Shown: piece after piece, positions 9,694-20,013 of the stretch
Layout of the letters: every line of letters begins with the position of its first letter
Numbering within the stretch: the stretch's first letter is position 1
Notes under the pieces: generated by a model
What the model saw: the letters and a program-made list of their open reading frames with translations, nothing else
Told to the model about the DNA's origin: nothing
Databases searched by the model: none
NCBI RefSeq assembly: GCF_007859715.1
Contig: NZ_SJPG01000001.1
Span: 3,932,728-3,996,727, forward strand
Direction: 5' to 3'
Length of the DNA stretch: 64,000 nucleotides
From: Rubinisphaera italica
GTDB lineage: Bacteria > Planctomycetota > Planctomycetia > Planctomycetales > Planctomycetaceae
Position numbers and translations under genes: made by a program

Positions 9694-9823
9694 GATTATA
9701 CCCTGACTGAAAGGAATCGTGTTTATAGTTCGCATCTTTTAAGCTATCGAGTTGAACGCATCACCACAACTTAGGCAAACAAATTCGCTTTTGATCATAA
9801 GCCTATGCAAAGATAAGCTCTCA

Positions 9824-9851
9824 ATAAAAAAAGCCCACGACATGCGTGGGC
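9824..9851 (-). terminator. Rho-independent terminator of the second DUF1559 gene
   Basis: GCCCACG at 9833-9839 and CGTGGGC at 9845-9851 form a seven-base stem with a five-base loop. Read on the minus strand it is followed by seven T residues. Confidence 0.9.
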
Positions 9852-9875
9852 AGGGAATACGATTTTCCAGCTCGA

Positions 9876-10769
9876 TTAGAATTCGCCGAGGACATTGCCG
9901 TCCTGCTCATCAGCTAAGTTGTTATAAGTTCCCAGGTCGATGTTCTCGGAGAGGAAGTGCACACTTCCATCGGCAAAGACAAACTGAGCTCCCCCCTTAT
10001 GCTGGCTGGAGTACGTGTTTTTCTGATGATTGGATGGGTTTGAAGTTCCGGTGCCATCAAAGTTGATACGATAATCTTCGCCTGTTCCTGTATTTCCCTT
10101 GGCCTTACCGAGGATGCTTTCTGAAGTCACGTTGGTATCCGCAGATCCCCATTTGTGAGCTCCCATCCAGATTCCGGCATAAAAGGAATTCAGAGAGGTC
10201 TTTTCACCAACAAACAAGGTATTACTGGTCCCATCAGTGATGTCACGCATCGCAATTTTTGAATTGGTGCCGAATGCCTGATCATTAGCCATATAATTCG
10301 ACTTGGCGGCTCGGTTTCCAGTGAGCGTTGTGTTAATTCCCCAGTCTGTATTGATTGCTCCCCCTGGATCTGAAGGGCAGAGATTTGCATCGATAATCGA
10401 GTTGGACAGATCAAAAAGAGTCTGATTATCCGTATTCCAGTCAACAGCAAAATTGCTGGAAGCGGCTCCGATGGCATCGTAAAGAGCAGATTGTTCCATT
10501 TGAGGCAAAATCATAACTGCCCAGCCAAAATTCGGGAACCGAGGTACAGTCGTATTTGAATTGCGAATAAACCCAGGAGGAAATACCGAATGAGTATCAT
10601 GATAATTCTGAAGAGCCAGCCCGATCTGTTTCAGGTTGTTTTTACAGGAACTCCGACGAGCAGCTTCGCGGGCCTGTTGAACCGCAGGCAGCAGTAAAGC
10701 GACCAGAATAGCGATGATCGCGATGACAACGAGGAGTTCGATAAGAGTAAAGGCGCGTCTTAAGTTCAT
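9876..10769 (-). CDS. DUF1559 prepilin-like protein
   Basis: 297 residues with leader MNLRRA and then [16 protein letters not shown] and the same [18 protein letters not shown] segment seen in the other copies. The residue before the cleaved F is Ala (A6) where the other copies have Gly, which is tolerated in pseudopilins. The C-terminus has [20 protein letters not shown] and ends GNVLGEF. Exported and membrane-anchored; no known function. It is expressed alone and ends at its own terminator. Beyond the first 60 residues and the C-terminal motif it differs strongly from its neighbours, as is usual in this expanded family. Confidence 0.92.
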   Translation of the reverse strand: MNLRRAFTLIELLVVIAIIAILVALLLPAVQQAREAARRSSCKNNLKQIGLALQNYHDTHSVFPPGFIRNSNTTVPRFPNFGWAVMILPQMEQSALYDAIGAASSNFAVDWNTDNQTLFDLSNSIIDANLCPSDPGGAINTDWGINTTLTGNRAAKSNYMANDQAFGTNSKIAMRDITDGTSNTLFVGEKTSLNSFYAGIWMGAHKWGSADTNVTSESILGKAKGNTGTGEDYRINFDGTGTSNPSNHQKNTYSSQHKGGAQFVFADGSVHFLSENIDLGTYNNLADEQDGNVLGEF

Positions 10770-11013
10770 TTATCAGCTTTCAAAACAAGAAAAAGTGGAG
10801 GGAATTTGCTGGAATTCTAGAACAAAGCAATGAGCAATCAAGTGAACAATAATGCAAATGTTGAATTGTAATGCAATGACCTTAGGGTCATAAGGAATAA
10901 CAGCCAGACGAAGTGCTCACACGCGCATTTATTTGCAATGCAAGCGAGTCTGATTCATCAAGCTTGATGGTTTATCCCACTACACCTCCGTATACATAAT
11001 TGTTTTTATAAAC

Positions 11014-11418
11014 TCACATCTCTTTTGACTCACCCCAAAAATTCTTTATCGATTTATGAAGTCTCGATATAAGAAACGAACAGACAACATAGGTAGAGCA
11101 TCCTCCGACAACCCAGATGTATGTGATGAAAAACTCGGGAATGAAGGCAGGTCTCAGGAAATAGATTTTGATGGGAATCAATGAGAAAAATGCTGCGTGT
11201 GTTATGATCAACGAGACAGTCAACCAAATAGGCTGTTTGCTGAAGCTACATATTGCGAGGCCGACCACAAACATGCTGATTGCGAAGATGACATGAATGA
11301 GTCCGCGATTAACATTTTGAATCAGATTAACTTCAGGAGAAATCAGAGCATAATATTCGACGCAGAAAATGAGTACCCCCAGCACGATTCCTGAGACTAT
11401 GCTAATGGGCTTTTGCAA
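11014..11418 (-). CDS. Small hypothetical membrane protein
   Basis: 134 residues with four hydrophobic segments at about 5-26, 40-60, 66-86 and 95-117, and a charged C-terminal tail (RLHKSIKNFWGESKEM). I do not recognise the family. The frame begins at TTG 11418; no ATG gives a complete first helix and no clear ribosome site is visible, so the start is uncertain. The gene is more AT-rich than its neighbours. The 244 bases before it (10770-11013) hold nothing I can support. Confidence 0.5.
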   Translation of the reverse strand: MQKPISIVSGIVLGVLIFCVEYYALISPEVNLIQNVNRGLIHVIFAISMFVVGLAICSFSKQPIWLTVSLIITHAAFFSLIPIKIYFLRPAFIPEFFITYIWVVGGCSTYVVCSFLISRLHKSIKNFWGESKEM

Positions 11419-11534
11419 TGTGTTTCGATTCTGGAATATTTAAATTCACTCAGTTTCTGAGCAGGAATTCTGTCTTATTTACTGTGCCATATTCTATGTC
11501 TTGTCGCAAGAGTCAATATCATCACCCCTGTCAA

Positions 11535-11569
11535 TAAAAAGACACCGCAAGCATTACACTTACGGTGTC
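11535..11569 (-). terminator. Rho-independent terminator of the cold-shock gene
   Basis: GACACCG at 11541-11547 pairs with CGGTGTC at 11563-11569, and the stem extends inward by AAG/CTT after one mismatch. On the minus strand it is followed by TTTTTATTG. Confidence 0.85.
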
Positions 11570-11628
11570 TTCATCAATTCATCGCCAAGATCAACTGAAG
11601 CTGAACAGGCAATTCTGTCTAATCGAAA

Positions 11629-11826
11629 TTAGACAGGTCGTACATTTTCAGCGCGTGGGCCTTTGGGGCCCTGGCCGACGTTGTAAGAAACCTGTTGACC
11701 TTCTCGCAGGTCGTCAAAGCTCATGCCTTCGACGGCTGAGCTGTGGAAGAACATGTCTTTGCCAGTTCCGTCTTCGATAAATCCAAATCCCTTGGTTGTG
11801 ATCCGCTTGATTGTGCCTTCGGCCAT
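11629..11826 (-). CDS. Cold-shock domain protein (CspA family)
   Basis: 65-residue OB-fold nucleic-acid chaperone with RNP1 KGFGFIE at 12-18 and RNP2-like DMFFHSS at 24-30. It binds single-stranded RNA or DNA in the cytoplasm. ATG 11826 follows TTTTGGAGACAGAG, a good ribosome site, and gives the standard family length; a longer reading to 11877 would add a non-family extension. The upstream leader contains a perfect 11-base palindrome (11913-11940). Cold-shock genes often have long structured leaders, so thermal control of translation is plausible but inferred. Confidence 0.95.
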   Translation of the reverse strand: MAEGTIKRITTKGFGFIEDGTGKDMFFHSSAVEGMSFDDLREGQQVSYNVGQGPKGPRAENVRPV

Positions 11827-11912
11827 CTCTGTCTCCAAAAATCCTGTAAAATAGTCGCTTGTGTGTGAGAAACTCACAGCACATTGATCGCCAGTTGGAA
11901 TGAAGTATTCCT

Positions 11913-11940
11913 GAATTGTGATCCTCTTAGATCACAATTC
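11913..11940 (-). promoter_or_regulatory. Perfect palindrome in the cold-shock gene leader
   Basis: GAATTGTGATC at 11913-11923 and GATCACAATTC at 11930-11940 are perfect inverted repeats around CTCTTA. No T-run follows on either strand, so it is not a terminator. It lies 87-114 bases upstream of the start codon and could be an mRNA stem or a binding site for a dimeric regulator (the TGTGATC half resembles a CRP-type half-site). Confidence 0.6.
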
Positions 11941-12101
11941 GTAAAGAGCTGTCTGCTCGATCAATTCTTGTATCAACACTTCAATAATGATGCGTTGTGT
12001 TGGTTATAGCTGCTGAGGATTCAACAGCTCAGCTGAGTTATTCAGGAACACATTCAACAATGTTGGATCTGCCAAGTGTCGCAAATCACTATTAAAAATG
12101 C

Positions 12102-12269
12102 TTAGATCGCATCATCCGGTAAATCCGGCTCGTCGATCACTCCCGGGTTTGTCACGAGATCGTCATCGGAAGTTTTACGCTCCTCACGACGTTTTCGTTT
12201 TTCCTGGGCTTTGTATTTTTTTTCCATTTCGCGTTGCCGCTTAGCGAATGTGTTTTGTTTCTTAGCGAT
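12102..12269 (-). CDS. Small basic-acidic protein, possibly started at AUC
   Basis: The frame reads (I)AKKQNTFAKRQREMEKKYKA, continues with Lys/Arg-rich helix, and ends in an acidic tail EPDLPDDAI. Small proteins opening AKKxNTFAKRQRE are familiar to me from planctomycetes, but the function is unknown; the basic helix suggests RNA or ribosome contact. At the expected Met position there is ATC (12269-12267), with GGAG at 12280-12277 seven bases upstream. Alternatives are GTG 12311, which would translate through the GGAG, or the internal ATG at Met15 of this reading. Given 55 residues here if AUC is used. Confidence 0.6.
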   Translation of the reverse strand: MAKKQNTFAKRQREMEKKYKAQEKRKRREERKTSDDDLVTNPGVIDEPDLPDDAI

Positions 12270-12363
12270 AAAGTTTCTCCTGATAAAGATCAGTAATTCG
12301 CAGAGGGTCACTACAACTAATATAACAAGATGTGATGAATCCAGACATCATCACACCAGTGGA

Positions 12364-13704
12364 TTAAGTCGACTGCTTCACTTTAGGACTTCGCTTTGTA
12401 TCCTTGCGAGCCGGTTTGCGTCGTTTTGAAGGACGTCCCCCTTCGCTGGAATTATCCCCCGATTTGCGGAATGGCTTCCGAGGATTGAATTTTCCGCCGG
12501 AAGGCTTACCTCTGAATCCGCCGCCACCACGACGTCGGCCTTGTGAAGCCGGTGGATTTCGTTCGGTCGAATTCGGGTCTGAAAGATCCTGATCGATATC
12601 AAGTTTCTGACCAATCAAGCGTTCAATCGCACGCAGTTCGCGACGTTCATCGCCTGCACAGAACGAGAGAGCAGTTCCTTCGGCATTCGCACGGCCTGTT
12701 CGGCCAATACGATGCACATAGTTTTCCGGCTCAATCGGCAAGTCGAAGTTGACAACATGGGTAATATCATCGATATCAATTCCGCGAGCCGCAACATCGG
12801 TCGCAACCAGAACTTTGACCTTATTGCGACGGAACGCATCGAGGGCACGCTGACGAGCGGCCTGAGATTTGTTGCCGTGAATCGCAGTCGAGGCAATGCC
12901 ACCGCGTTGCAGTTTTTCAGCAACCTGATTGGCTCCTCGTTTGGTTTTGGTGAAGACGATCACACGATCGACACCATCAGTTCCGAGAATCTGTTCGAGC
13001 ATCGGTTGTTTATTACCCCGCTCGACATACACGACTCGCTGTTCAATTTTCTCGACGCTTGTTTTTTCCGGTGTCACATTCACACTGACTGGATTTCGCA
13101 GCAGGCTTTGTGTCAGTTCAACGATTTTCGGTGAAATGGTCGCCGAGAAGAACAACGACTGTCGTTTTTCAGGCAACTTACTGATGATCCGTTTCAGGTC
13201 CGGCAGGAAGCCCATGTCGAGCATCCGGTCGGCTTCGTCGAGGACGAACATTTCCAGTTGATCGAGTTCGATATGACCCTGATTCATCAGGTCGAGCAAA
13301 CGGCCCGGTGTTGCGACCAGAATGTGTGCTCCCCGATTGAGGGATCTCACCTGATTATACTGGCTGACACCGCCATAAACGAGAGCTTGTTTCAAGGTCA
13401 GGTGCTTGCCGTAGACTGTGAAACTGTCGCCAATTTGAATGGCCAGTTCGCGTGTCGGTGCAAGAACCAGGACCTGAGGTCGGTTTCGCAGAGCTTTTTT
13501 GTTCTGTTTTCCGAGTTGATTCAGAATCGGCAGGGCAAACGCAGCCGTTTTGCCAGTTCCCGTCTGGGCACATCCCAGAACGTCTTTTCCGTCCAGTGCA
13601 GCAGGAATTGTCTGAGCCTGAATTGGGGTTGGTGTTTCGTATTTTTCGTCAGCAAGTGCACGCTGCACGGGCTTAATTAAGTCAATTTCAGCAAATGTCT
13701 TCAA
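12364..13704 (-). CDS. DEAD-box ATP-dependent RNA helicase (RhlE-like)
   Basis: 446 residues with the Q motif around TPTPIQAQ, Walker A AQTGTGKT at 46-53, DEAD at 156-159, SAT at 187-189 and HRIGRTGR near 332-339, so both RecA-like domains are complete. It unwinds RNA structure in the cytoplasm, in ribosome assembly or mRNA decay. The C-terminal 80 residues are Arg/Gly/Lys-rich (RRRGGGGFRGKPSGGKFN), a typical RNA-binding tail. The start is TTG 13704 with AAGGA six bases upstream. It lies close to a cold-shock gene on the same strand; the two families often act together at low temperature. Confidence 0.95.
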   Translation of the reverse strand: MKTFAEIDLIKPVQRALADEKYETPTPIQAQTIPAALDGKDVLGCAQTGTGKTAAFALPILNQLGKQNKKALRNRPQVLVLAPTRELAIQIGDSFTVYGKHLTLKQALVYGGVSQYNQVRSLNRGAHILVATPGRLLDLMNQGHIELDQLEMFVLDEADRMLDMGFLPDLKRIISKLPEKRQSLFFSATISPKIVELTQSLLRNPVSVNVTPEKTSVEKIEQRVVYVERGNKQPMLEQILGTDGVDRVIVFTKTKRGANQVAEKLQRGGIASTAIHGNKSQAARQRALDAFRRNKVKVLVATDVAARGIDIDDITHVVNFDLPIEPENYVHRIGRTGRANAEGTALSFCAGDERRELRAIERLIGQKLDIDQDLSDPNSTERNPPASQGRRRGGGGFRGKPSGGKFNPRKPFRKSGDNSSEGGRPSKRRKPARKDTKRSPKVKQST

Positions 13705-13888
13705 GATTGTTCCTTACGCAGTATTATGGATTCAGTACGAGTTCTCGATTTCCGTGATCACTCGGCTGGATTTTTTTTCAGCTCAAAAGTGTTTAGACAG
13801 GAACAGAACGTAGACTCTCTACGACAGTTCATGCTCGGATAACCGATGAAAAAGGGGTCGATTTGAAGAATACGGACACACAACAGGA

Positions 13889-14359
13889 GTGTTGGAAACC
13901 CTCTTTAAAATCAGCTCTGAATACATCAGTGCAGAACATAAGGGTAACAGGTCGCGGATTCCTCAGGAGTTCGCAACTCAGGTCGAGCCTGAGAGAAGAA
14001 GGTCGTGGGACTCAACTCATAGCAAACGCCGCTTTGGGGTGAATACTGGCCAAACAAGACAATTCCAGTATTCGGTGCGTTCTTTCGAACGCGAGCGGCT
14101 TTCCAGAGCGGTCAACTCAACCGGTGGTTGGCAGCAGAATGCATCGCTGTTCAGCGATACATCAGTAGTGGAGTTGCAAGAGGACCTAGCTCTGCCCGAA
14201 AACCCCACCCAGCCGGAAAACGCACTCCAATTTCCTGAATCGCGTTACTCGCTTGATTCCGACTGCATCGACACAATTTCAAATCAGAAATTGGTATCTG
14301 CATCGAACTATACCCCTGACATATCAAATCTGCAACCCACAAATTTTCAACACCGATAG
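13889..14359 (+). CDS. Doubtful open frame in an intergenic region
   Basis: A 156-codon plus-strand frame beginning GTG lies between two minus-strand genes. The product is polar, rich in Ser, Gln, Asn and Arg, with no domain, signal or membrane segment I recognise. AGGAG at 13885-13889 overlaps the putative start, which is too close to act as its ribosome site. It may be chance; it is listed because it is the only thing of note in the 690 bases 13705-14394. Confidence 0.2.
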   Translation: MLETLFKISSEYISAEHKGNRSRIPQEFATQVEPERRRSWDSTHSKRRFGVNTGQTRQFQYSVRSFERERLSRAVNSTGGWQQNASLFSDTSVVELQEDLALPENPTQPENALQFPESRYSLDSDCIDTISNQKLVSASNYTPDISNLQPTNFQHR

Positions 14360-14394
14360 ATTTTACAGAATCGTTTGTGTAATGAGAGTTTTAC

Positions 14395-15753
14395 TCAAAC
14401 CCGAACATAAAACCGACGTCGATTCAGAAACCAGCCCAACAATACCGCTGCCAGACATGCCAGCAGCATCTGTATCAATATAGTCAATTCAGCTGACATT
14501 TCTCCTCCAGCCAAAGTACTCATAAATGGCTGAGCATGTTTGAAAAGTTGATTTCCCAACCACGTTGTAAATCCCAGGCTGGCCAGATAAATCAGCAGAG
14601 AGTTTCTTCCGAGGATTCGCAGTGGTGCAAACAGAAAACTGGCATGAATGACTTCACAGAAGAATGCACACCCGGAGAACAAGAGCAGACTGTACCCACC
14701 AGCCAACAGCACCCACGACGTGGAAAGTATCCGTTCGATGGCCGGGCAAAGCCATTGATCAACTCCAATTCCGGCCAGCACCAAGATAATGCCCATCACT
14801 CCGCAGAGCAGCACTTTGAAAAACCGTGATTTCTTTCTGCTCAGAAACCATTGCCCCGTCAGCATGCCCAGCATCATCAGCACAGTCGCCGGGAGGACAT
14901 TGAATGTTGTTCGTCCAGATTCCCGATATGCCGCATCAGGTTGCCCCGGAAAATTACTCAAAAACTGACGATCATACAGTTCAACCACATTCTTATGCTT
15001 TGCCCAGGCAGGTTTTCGATCAGGAGTCTGCTCAGATTCCGAGATCATAATCCCTTGCACTTCTGCGGGGTATGTGATGGGACCAGAAAGCTCGATCCAG
15101 GCAAATTGACCAATCAGGATCGCTATGATGAGCACACCCTGCCACCAGACAGGCCCACGTGCAATCAGAAAAGTGAGGAAAGTCGCCATTCCAATCAAAG
15201 TCAATGGATCGATAAAAACCCAGCGAGTCATTTCAGAATTCAACGACTGCAGAAATATTCCCAGCAGCATCAGAAGCACAACACGGAAAAGGATCCGACC
15301 AACTATTTCCCGCTTCCGCCACTGCAATCTTACCCGCCTACGTTTCCAGAAGAACAACGATATGCCAGCCGCGAAGAGAAATCCGCTCAGCAGATAATCG
15401 CGAACCGTAATCACATGCAAGCCGTACAGGCTTTCCCAATCGGAAGGCTGGGCGTTGAATAAGAATCGGGAAAACCAGTCTCCCGTGGAGTAAATCGGAG
15501 GATTGCCGGGAGCGGTCAACAATTGAAAATTGAAGAGAAACGAGGCTCCCGCCACAATGGTCAGCAACAGCAACCCTCGATACAGATCCAGAGCGTCGAA
15601 GCGGCGGAGATCTTCATAGGTGGTAGTCGGATTTGTCGACTCTCTTTCTGTCTTACGAGAAGCTGGATCGTAACTGACACGACGTAATGCCGGAGCATCT
15701 TCGTCAAAATCTCCCATTGGATTTTCTTCAGACAGACGGTAGGTCTCAGTCAT
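14395..15753 (-). CDS. Membrane acyltransferase-like protein (HGSNAT/YeiB-related)
   Basis: 452 residues, with a hydrophilic N-terminus of about 55 residues and then about ten membrane helices. The motif RRFDALDLYRGLLLLTI at the first helix resembles the SLDxxRG opening of heparan-alpha-glucosaminide N-acetyltransferase-like and DUF5009/YeiB proteins, which carry acyl groups across the membrane to sugars. The family assignment is from this motif and topology only; the substrate is unknown. ATG 15753 follows AAGGAAG closely. It is divergent from the sialate esterase gene 15964-17529, so a link to sugar deacetylation/acetylation is possible but speculative. Confidence 0.7.
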   Translation of the reverse strand: MTETYRLSEENPMGDFDEDAPALRRVSYDPASRKTERESTNPTTTYEDLRRFDALDLYRGLLLLTIVAGASFLFNFQLLTAPGNPPIYSTGDWFSRFLFNAQPSDWESLYGLHVITVRDYLLSGFLFAAGISLFFWKRRRVRLQWRKREIVGRILFRVVLLMLLGIFLQSLNSEMTRWVFIDPLTLIGMATFLTFLIARGPVWWQGVLIIAILIGQFAWIELSGPITYPAEVQGIMISESEQTPDRKPAWAKHKNVVELYDRQFLSNFPGQPDAAYRESGRTTFNVLPATVLMMLGMLTGQWFLSRKKSRFFKVLLCGVMGIILVLAGIGVDQWLCPAIERILSTSWVLLAGGYSLLLFSGCAFFCEVIHASFLFAPLRILGRNSLLIYLASLGFTTWLGNQLFKHAQPFMSTLAGGEMSAELTILIQMLLACLAAVLLGWFLNRRRFYVRV

Positions 15754-15963
15754 CTTCCTTAAAATCTCTCAAATAAATGTGGTTCGATGCGTTGTCAGCT
15801 ATAGAGTTTTGCTGTAAACATTAAGTCTGACCCAATGTACGATGATCGTTTCGATAGCCTGGCATCGTTCATTGCACAGAGTGCGTTCAAAAAATCTGTG
15901 CCCCACCCAAAGATATTCCAATACTGGAATCAATCCCAATTAACTCACTGTAGGAGAACACTG

Positions 15964-17529
<1,566 letters not shown>

Positions 17530-17550
17530 TTGATGAGTTCACTCGAATCG

Positions 17551-17587
17551 AAAGGCCGCTCATGAACTTCATGAACGGCCTTTTTTA
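17551..17587 (+). terminator. Rho-independent terminator
   Basis: AAAGGCCG at 17551-17558 pairs with CGGCCTTT at 17576-17583, with a T-run to 17586. It lies 22 bases after the sialate esterase stop. Confidence 0.88.
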
Positions 17588-17620
17588 TCAAGTTCTCCAT
17601 CTTAAAGATCTATCTTTTAT

Positions 17621-17934
17621 TACTAACTGAAGTTTTGCAAAACGCTGGAATTCAAAACGAATGAGAAGTCAGCGTATGAAATATCGAGAGTATCTTAACC
17701 CGACGCGTCAGCGAGGGGACGGCTTCTGATTAATAATTCGGTTAACTCTAAAACCAGTTGGCTACTGTTATTTCACATGAAAATTTGCACTGTGAAACAT
17801 AAACCCTGGTTGTATATACATTCGTTTAATCGGGTTTTCAAAGACCATATCCAGCAGATTATCAAATTCACACGGGCCCCTCGCTGACGCGTCGGGTTAA
17901 GATTTTATTGAAATTTGCAAAACTTCAGTTACTA
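17621..17934. repeat. MITE-like nested inverted repeat (family A)
   Basis: Outer inverted repeats at 17621-17641 and 17914-17934 match at 20 of 21 positions (core AACTGAAGTTTTGCAAA). Inner inverted repeats at 17694-17718 and 17877-17901 match perfectly over 25 bases (core ACGCGTCAGCGAGGGG). The interior of 158 bases has no gene. Related copies of the inner repeat are at 39758-39787 and 46489-46530. The size of 314 bases and lack of coding capacity fit a non-autonomous element or paired REP sequences. Confidence 0.8.
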
Positions 17935-17995
17935 ATGTCGACGTCCCAAAAGAGAGCAGAACCGTTTATCGGTTGAACTTACAGGGGAACTGGTC

Positions 17996-18085
17996 ATGAT
18001 TGAGGAGTTAATCAAATCGGATCAGCGCTCGATCGATTTGTTAGGGAAGAGTTTTCGTCCAGGGAGTCGACAAATTCATGGCTGA
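17996..18085 (+). CDS. Possible 29-residue leader peptide before the glycosyltransferase
   Basis: ATG 17996 is preceded by AGGGGAA about nine bases upstream and opens MIEELIKSDQRSIDLLGKSF, stopping at TGA 18083-18085. It overlaps the glycosyltransferase ATG (18078) by eight bases in another frame. It could couple translation of the next gene or be chance. I recognise no family. Confidence 0.28.
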   Translation: MIEELIKSDQRSIDLLGKSFRPGSRQIHG

Positions 18086-19289
18086 TTTTGCGCAAAATGG
18101 GGTCATCGGTACGCTTCACAATTTGAGACATCGCACGACTGAGGAGCTCGATGCGGATCTCTCGGAATGGTCAGCCGAACGGCCAATGGCGTTGGTGCTG
18201 CCTTGCTTGTATTCCGAGTTGGAAGGCCCGGCTCTCAATTCAATCATCGAGAAACTGGCTCAGGCTCCGTATCTGGAAGAGATCATCATCGGACTTGATC
18301 GAGCAGACCGATCTCAGTTTGAGAATGCCCGCAAATTCTTTTCGCGCCTGCCGCAGCGTCACGTCATCTTGTGGAACGATGGTCCGCGACTGCAGGCTGT
18401 CGATGCCGAACTTTCGAATCGCGGACTAGCGCCGATGGAACTCGGCAAAGGTCGAAATGTCTGGTATTGTCTCGGCTATTTTCTCGCAACAGGTCGTTGT
18501 CAGGCCGTTGCGTTACATGACTGCGATATCCTGACTTACGAACGGGATATGCTCGCTCGACTGCTCTATCCGATTGTCCATCCGACCTTCAATTACGTGT
18601 TCTGCAAAGGCTATTACTATCGAGCAGCCAATGGCAAATTGAATGGACGTGTTGTCAGGCTACTCGTCACCCCCTTACTGCGGGCGCTGCAGTTGACCAT
18701 CGGGCATAACGATTATCTCGACTACATGAGCAGTTTCCGCTATCCGCTTTCCGGCGAGTTTTCGATGCGGGCAGAAGTCGTCCCCTCTTTGAGAATTCCT
18801 TCCGACTGGGGACTGGAAATCGGCACGCTTTCCGAAATGTATCGCAACTATTCGCACCATCGCATTTGCCAGGTCGATATTGCCGATGCGTACGATCATA
18901 AACATCAGCCGGTTTCAGAAGACAATCCGTCAGGAGGATTGCATCGGATGTCGGTCGATATCTGTAAGGCACTGATCCGAAAACTGGCCGTGAATGGTAA
19001 AGTTTTTTCGCCGGAAGTCTTCCGGACTCTCAAAGCCAGTTACTATCGAGCTGCTCTCGATTTAATCGATCACTATCACAACGATGCCCTGATGAGCGGG
19101 CTAACCCTGGATCGACATTCCGAAGAAGCGACCGTCGAGTTATTCAGTCAAAGTCTGATGTCAGCTGGCGAACAGTTTCTGCGAGATCCGCACGTGGCCC
19201 CTTTTATTCCGAGTTGGTCTCGGGTCACCAGTGCTGTACCAGACGTGTTTGAATCGATTCAAGATGCCGTTATACAGGATAATGCTTGA
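18078..19289 (+). CDS. GT81-like glycosyltransferase (glucosyl-3-phosphoglycerate synthase-like)
   Basis: 403 residues with a GT-A fold: LPCLYSELEGPAL near 41-53, ELGKGRNVWY at 121-130, and the metal-binding HDCDILTYERDM with D148-C149-D150, followed by FCKGYYYR and PLSGEFSMR. These fit glucosyl- or mannosyl-3-phosphoglycerate synthases, which join a sugar nucleotide to 3-phosphoglycerate as the first step to the solutes glucosylglycerate or mannosylglycerate. Which sugar is used cannot be decided. The usual phosphatase partner is not adjacent. ATG 18078 has AGGGAG about 12 bases upstream and overlaps a short leader frame. Cytoplasmic. Confidence 0.75.
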   Translation: MADFAQNGVIGTLHNLRHRTTEELDADLSEWSAERPMALVLPCLYSELEGPALNSIIEKLAQAPYLEEIIIGLDRADRSQFENARKFFSRLPQRHVILWNDGPRLQAVDAELSNRGLAPMELGKGRNVWYCLGYFLATGRCQAVALHDCDILTYERDMLARLLYPIVHPTFNYVFCKGYYYRAANGKLNGRVVRLLVTPLLRALQLTIGHNDYLDYMSSFRYPLSGEFSMRAEVVPSLRIPSDWGLEIGTLSEMYRNYSHHRICQVDIADAYDHKHQPVSEDNPSGGLHRMSVDICKALIRKLAVNGKVFSPEVFRTLKASYYRAALDLIDHYHNDALMSGLTLDRHSEEATVELFSQSLMSAGEQFLRDPHVAPFIPSWSRVTSAVPDVFESIQDAVIQDNA

Positions 19290-19410
19290 GTGTTATCTAT
19301 CACATTTTCAATGATGAACTGCAGCAGAAGGCAGGAGCAAACACCGTGTATACAGGCATTTGATGCCCATGCGACTGCAGAAACTATTTGGAATTGGTCT
19401 GGAGGCTTCG

Positions 19411-19920
19411 CTACGGCGACATGTTTTCGTCGCAGTGTTCGAGAATTTTATCGATATTGGTGATCACTCCCTCTGAAACCGATTTCCAGAGAACTTGTCG
19501 ACTGGGGTCGATTAAGACCAAACCATGCAATTCGCGGCGTCGATTGTCCAGGGATTCGAAATCGGAGAACATTTTCAGGTTCGGATCGGTGCATTGTGGG
19601 AATTCGATATCATTCGCGCGACGAATTCGCTCGACGGTCGACTGGCTGGGTAATTCGTGGCTGATCGCTACAACTTTAATTCCCCGCTCGGCAAATTCAT
19701 CCGCATGTTTGGCGATTCCCGCCAGTTGCTCCATGCAATGCACGCATTGGACACCACGATAGAAAACCAGTAGAACGTGAGCGTCTTCGTAATCGTTCTG
19801 GCTGAGCTTCTCGCCATCGTAAGCTCTAGCCGACCAACTCGGAGCTTTAGTGGCAGCTTGAGTGACACTAGCAGCAAACATCATCATAATAATGGTGAAG
19901 GTAATTATCTGGAGTCGCAT
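19411..19920 (-). CDS. Exported thioredoxin-fold peroxiredoxin-like protein
   Basis: 169 residues with a signal peptide of about 22 residues, then a redoxin domain: APSWSARAYDGEKLS, LLVFYRGVQCVHC with a C59-x-x-C62 pair, and GLVLIDPSRQVLWK. It is of the AhpC/TSA-redoxin type and would act on thiols or peroxides in the periplasm; a CxxC rather than a lone peroxidatic Cys leans toward thiol exchange. ATG 19920 has GAGGT just upstream. It follows the large cytochrome gene on the same strand with 93 bases between, so the two may be co-transcribed. Confidence 0.82.
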   Translation of the reverse strand: MRLQIITFTIIMMMFAASVTQAATKAPSWSARAYDGEKLSQNDYEDAHVLLVFYRGVQCVHCMEQLAGIAKHADEFAERGIKVVAISHELPSQSTVERIRRANDIEFPQCTDPNLKMFSDFESLDNRRRELHGLVLIDPSRQVLWKSVSEGVITNIDKILEHCDENMSP

Positions 19921-20013
19921 GAGAACCTCATCGGTTTGTGGTCAGTGTTTTGTGAAATTGAGCCTTTCATCAGTTTAGATTCTATGCATTCATTAATTGG
20001 AAATCAAAAGGCG

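Noticed and set aside
14851..15462. Plus-strand open frame of 203 codons inside the acyltransferase gene
   Set aside because: Antisense to a membrane protein gene, rich in Arg, His, Pro and Gln, typical of shadow frames.
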